Source: Halobacteriales archaeon QS_6_64_34
GTDB taxonomy: Archaea > Halobacteriota > Halobacteria > Halobacteriales > Haloarculaceae
Assembly: GCA_003020925.1 (NCBI GenBank)
Contig: PXRT01000010.1
Span: 159,437-223,436, forward strand
Reading direction: 5' to 3'
Length of the DNA: 64,000 bases
Positions 61,694 to 64,000 of this stretch are shown piece after piece; within the stretch, counting starts at the first letter, position 1, and every line of letters begins with the position of its first letter. Below the pieces are notes generated by a model. That model did no database searches and was not told the DNA's origin. It saw only the letters and a program-made list of their open reading frames with translations. A program made the translations under genes and the position numbers.

Positions 61694-61862
61694 ATGGAGC
61701 GACCCCGTCTCGATTCGACCGCTACTCCGAGGTGGGCATGGGGACCGACGAGGCACAGGCCGCCGAGATGACCGTCGAGCCCGGCCGGACAGTCGGCGGC
61801 CCCGACAGCGACCAGTGGCTGTTCGTCGCCAGCGGGAGCGGCGTCGCCCGAAAACCTGGTGG
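61694..61862 (+). pseudogene. Cupin-fold protein remnant
   Basis: It starts MERPRLDSTATPR, changes frame, and then reads DEAQAAEMTVEPGRTVGGPD and SDQWLFVASGSGVA, the first cupin motif of a small cupin. The metal-binding histidines that should precede DSDQW and the second motif are missing. A decayed or deleted gene. Confidence 0.5.
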
Positions 61863-61866
61863 TCAC

Positions 61867-62802
61867 CTACTCCCCGAACTCGTACTCGACGCCGGTCAGC
61901 TCCTCGGAGACGGTCCAGAGTCGCTCGGCGTCGGCCTCGTTCCGAGAGGCGGCGTTGGAGGTCTGGAACTCCGGGGAGCCCCGCATCCGCATGAACCCGC
62001 TGGGGCCGACGTACTCGCCGCCGGTGACCGCCTCACCCGTGGCGGCGTACAGCATCGGCAACGCTCCGCGCTCGGCCGACTGTCCGAACAGGTTGTTCGC
62101 GACTTTCATCAGTCCCATCCGCACGCTCGACCCCTCCTCCCTGGGGCCGCGAAACTGTAGCTCCGTGTCGGCGTAGCCGGGGTGACAGGCCACGCTGACG
62201 ATGTCTTCGTTGTGCTCGTCGAGTCGGCGCTGGAGTTCGTAGGCAAAGAGGAGGTTCGCCAGCTTCGAGCGGCCGTAGGCCGACCACTTGCCGTACTCCC
62301 GTTCCGATTGCAGGTCCGAGAAATCCATCTCGCCGGCGGTGTGGGCCTGCGAAGACTGCGTCACGACGCGACTCTCGCCCTCGCTCGCACGGAGTTCGGG
62401 GAGCAGGTGGCCGGTCAGTGCGAAGTGACCCAGATGGTTCACCCCGAGTTGCATCTCGAAGCCGTCGGCGGTCTCCTGGCGGGGAATAGCCATCACGCCG
62501 GCGTTGTTACAGAGGACGCCGATACCCTCGGCCTCCGTGTGGACCCCCTCGGCGAAGGCCGCGACGCTGTCGAGGTCCGCGAGGTCACACACCCGCACCT
62601 CCAGATTTCCCCCTCTGACGGTCCGGCGGATATCCGTGGCGGCCGCTTCTCCGCGCTCCTCGCTCCGGCAGGCCATCACGACCGTCGCGCCGGCGTCGGC
62701 GAAGGCCCTCGTCGCCTCGTAGCCCAGCCCGCTGTTGGCACCGGTGACCACCACCGTCTCCCCCTCCATCGGCGACATCTCCTCGACTATCCAGCGTGAC
62801 AT
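61867..62802 (-). CDS. Short-chain dehydrogenase/reductase
   Basis: 311 residues. Cofactor motif VVVTGANSGLGYEATRAFAD near residues 18-37, NNAGVMA near 94, the catalytic Ser-Tyr-Lys set in VVTQSSQAHTAG and WSAYGRSKLANLLFAYELQR, and VACHPGYADTELQ. The acidic CRSEERGEAA after strand 2 suggests NADP as the cofactor. The length and the Y-G-x-S-K-L-A-N wording match the retinol dehydrogenase/WWOX-like branch. ATG 62802 (MSRWIVEEMSP) fits better than 62,823. Confidence 0.85.
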   Translation of the reverse strand: MSRWIVEEMSPMEGETVVVTGANSGLGYEATRAFADAGATVVMACRSEERGEAAATDIRRTVRGGNLEVRVCDLADLDSVAAFAEGVHTEAEGIGVLCNNAGVMAIPRQETADGFEMQLGVNHLGHFALTGHLLPELRASEGESRVVTQSSQAHTAGEMDFSDLQSEREYGKWSAYGRSKLANLLFAYELQRRLDEHNEDIVSVACHPGYADTELQFRGPREEGSSVRMGLMKVANNLFGQSAERGALPMLYAATGEAVTGGEYVGPSGFMRMRGSPEFQTSNAASRNEADAERLWTVSEELTGVEYEFGE

Positions 62803-62881
62803 TGCCAAACGTTCTCGCCCCACCTACAGAAATCCCCCGCAATCTGTGGACCTATGAGCGTCGAGGAGCTACGGTCGGGTG

Positions 62882-63130
62882 ATGAGCGCCGTCTCGGTCA
62901 CCGTCTACACCCGCGAGAGCTGCCACCTCTGTTCGGAGGCAATCGACACCGTCGAACGTGTCGCCGAGGAGGAGGGCGTCGCAGTCGATATGGACATAGT
63001 CGACGTGGACACCGACGAGGAGTTGCGCGAGGAGTACGGCGAGCGAGTGCCCTATATCCTGCTGGACGGCTCGCCGACGTTCAAATACCGAGTGGACGAG
63101 GGGCGGTTGCGGCGGAAACTGACGGGGTGA
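62882..63130 (+). CDS. Glutaredoxin-like thiol protein
   Basis: 82 residues with a thioredoxin fold: VTVYTRESCHLCSEAIDTVE holds the active C-x-x-C (CHLC, about residues 14-17), and YGERVPYILLDGSPTFKYRV has the cis-proline (VP). It is of the DUF836/glutaredoxin-like class. Haloarchaea use gamma-glutamylcysteine instead of glutathione, so the electron donor is probably that or thioredoxin. Confidence 0.8.
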   Translation: MSAVSVTVYTRESCHLCSEAIDTVERVAEEEGVAVDMDIVDVDTDEELREEYGERVPYILLDGSPTFKYRVDEGRLRRKLTG

Positions 63131-63139
63131 AGCGGTCCA

Positions 63140-63787
63140 CTACGACCGCTCGCCCGTCCCCCGCTCGACGGCCTCGCCCAGTGCCGCCGTCGCGGCTTCG
63201 GGGTCGTCGGCCCGCGTGATAGCCGTAATCACGGCGACGCCGTCGGCGCCGGCGCGGGCTACCTCGGCGGCGTTGGCGGCCGTGATGCCGCCGATGCCCA
63301 CGAGCGGGATGTCGACTGCGTCGGCGATTGCGGCCACGCGCTCGGGACCGACACCGTGTTCCGCCTTGGGGATGTCGTCTTTCGACCCAGTGTGGTAGAC
63401 GGTCCCGACGCCCAGATAGTCCGCGCCAGCGTCCTCGGCCGCTCGGGCGGCTGTGACCGTCGACACCGACCGACCGATGACGGCCTCGGCGCCGAGCAGT
63501 TCCCGGGCCACCGGCACCGGCAGGTCATCGCCGCCCAGGTGGACGCCGTCGGCGTCGAGTGCCTGCGCCAGGTCCACCCGGTCGTTGACGACGAAGGTGA
63601 CGCCGTGCTCTCGGCACAGCTTCCGGACGTCCTGTCCCATCTCGTAGCGTTCGCGGACGGTGCGGTCTTTCTCGCGCAGCTGGACGACGCCGACGCCGCC
63701 CGCGACCGCTCGCTCGACGATTTCGCGGGTGGGCCGCCCCGCCGACAGCGACTCGCCGGTCACCAGATAGACGCGCCAGTCGGGCAT
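63140..63787 (-). CDS. thiE: Thiamine-phosphate synthase
   Basis: Joins the thiazole and pyrimidine units in thiamine synthesis. 215 residues of TIM-barrel: YLVTGESLSAGRPTREIVER, GVVQLREKDRTVRERYEMGQ (pyrophosphate contacts), FVVNDRVDLAQALDADGVHL, GRSVSTVTAARAAEDAGADYLGVG and VGIGGITAANAAEVARAGAD for phosphate binding. All motifs are intact and the length is typical. No thiD or thiM is next to it. Confidence 0.93.
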   Translation of the reverse strand: MPDWRVYLVTGESLSAGRPTREIVERAVAGGVGVVQLREKDRTVRERYEMGQDVRKLCREHGVTFVVNDRVDLAQALDADGVHLGGDDLPVPVARELLGAEAVIGRSVSTVTAARAAEDAGADYLGVGTVYHTGSKDDIPKAEHGVGPERVAAIADAVDIPLVGIGGITAANAAEVARAGADGVAVITAITRADDPEAATAALGEAVERGTGERS

Positions 63788-64000
63788 GGCTATGCCTGGG
63801 ACCGTTGCAGTCCTGATTCTTACGTCTCCGGCGTGGCCGACGGTGTCACCGCCCGACGTCTCTCGGAATCGAGCGCCCGTCGGTCTCGGAGCCGCCCTCG
63901 CGGGGTAGTGTTTAGTTTAGTAGAAAACGCGGAAGAGAGCCAGAAAGCCCCCGACCGCTCGACTACTGCGACTCGCTGCGCGCTTCACTCACTCCGTTCG
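63788..64000. other. Right edge of the window
   Basis: Mostly non-coding. From the right edge a minus-strand frame reads NGVSEARSESQ and stops at 63,963, so the end of another gene may enter here, but 11 residues are not enough to say. An AT-rich TTTAGTTTAGTAG is at about 63,910. Confidence 0.3.

Overview
This window is chromosomal DNA of a halophilic archaeon (class Halobacteria). The proteins are strongly acidic, the DNA is GC-rich, and many genes have TATA boxes about 25-32 bases before the start codon with almost no leader. Family content agrees: twin TatC proteins, thermosome, Orc1/Cdc6, aIF-1A, Rio1, SAMP2, HalOD1 and Bat-type regulators. I suspect the Haloarcula/Halomicrobium side of the class, but the sequence alone does not settle the genus.

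Layout. 0-5 kb: end of a formate/nitrite-type transporter and the divergent tatC pair with small or decayed genes around it. 5-6.3 kb: a lower-GC insert with an Mrr-like restriction endonuclease. 6.4-23.5 kb: core genes (larE, a MinD-like ATPase, a MutS-like ATPase with HhH, Orc1/Cdc6, Rio1, aIF-1A, SCP2, a Bat-type regulator, tRNA-Gly(CCC), nadE, thermosome, alanine dehydrogenase family), mixed with small membrane proteins, HalOD1/DUF7344-type regulators and several pseudogenes.

23.7-33.4 kb is the most striking part: a haloarchaeal polymorphic-toxin locus. A membrane-anchored protein with a cohesin-like domain is divergent from an 1861-residue secreted protein with a dockerin-like Ca-binding pair, 19 calcium-type aspartate repeats, a pre-toxin region and a low-GC tip with a PD-(D/E)XK-like ExK motif. 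A candidate immunity gene overlaps its stop. Next comes a silent cassette that repeats the pre-toxin region but ends in a colicin D-like tip with the K-x-K-H catalytic motif, followed by a colicin-immunity-like gene. Last is a chimeric scar joining pre-toxin sequence to an immunity tail. This looks like cassette switching, with a possible cohesin-dockerin tether to the cell surface.

33.6-50.8 kb: housekeeping again (leuS of bacterial type, bcp, hsp20, pheA, lpdA, SAMP2, two phosphohexomutases, larB, histone-fold protein, rpiA, methyltransferase, a divergent rhodanese pair). larB here and larE at 6.5 kb are both nickel-pincer cofactor genes.

51-64 kb: accessory. It holds two IS1341-type TnpB elements with end hairpins, a LOV-domain histidine kinase, a beta-CASP nuclease whose 3' half changes composition, a low-GC cluster of paralogous proteins sharing a triplicated C-terminal module (possibly an immunity-type array), decayed Bat and cupin genes, then SDR, glutaredoxin-like and thiE genes.
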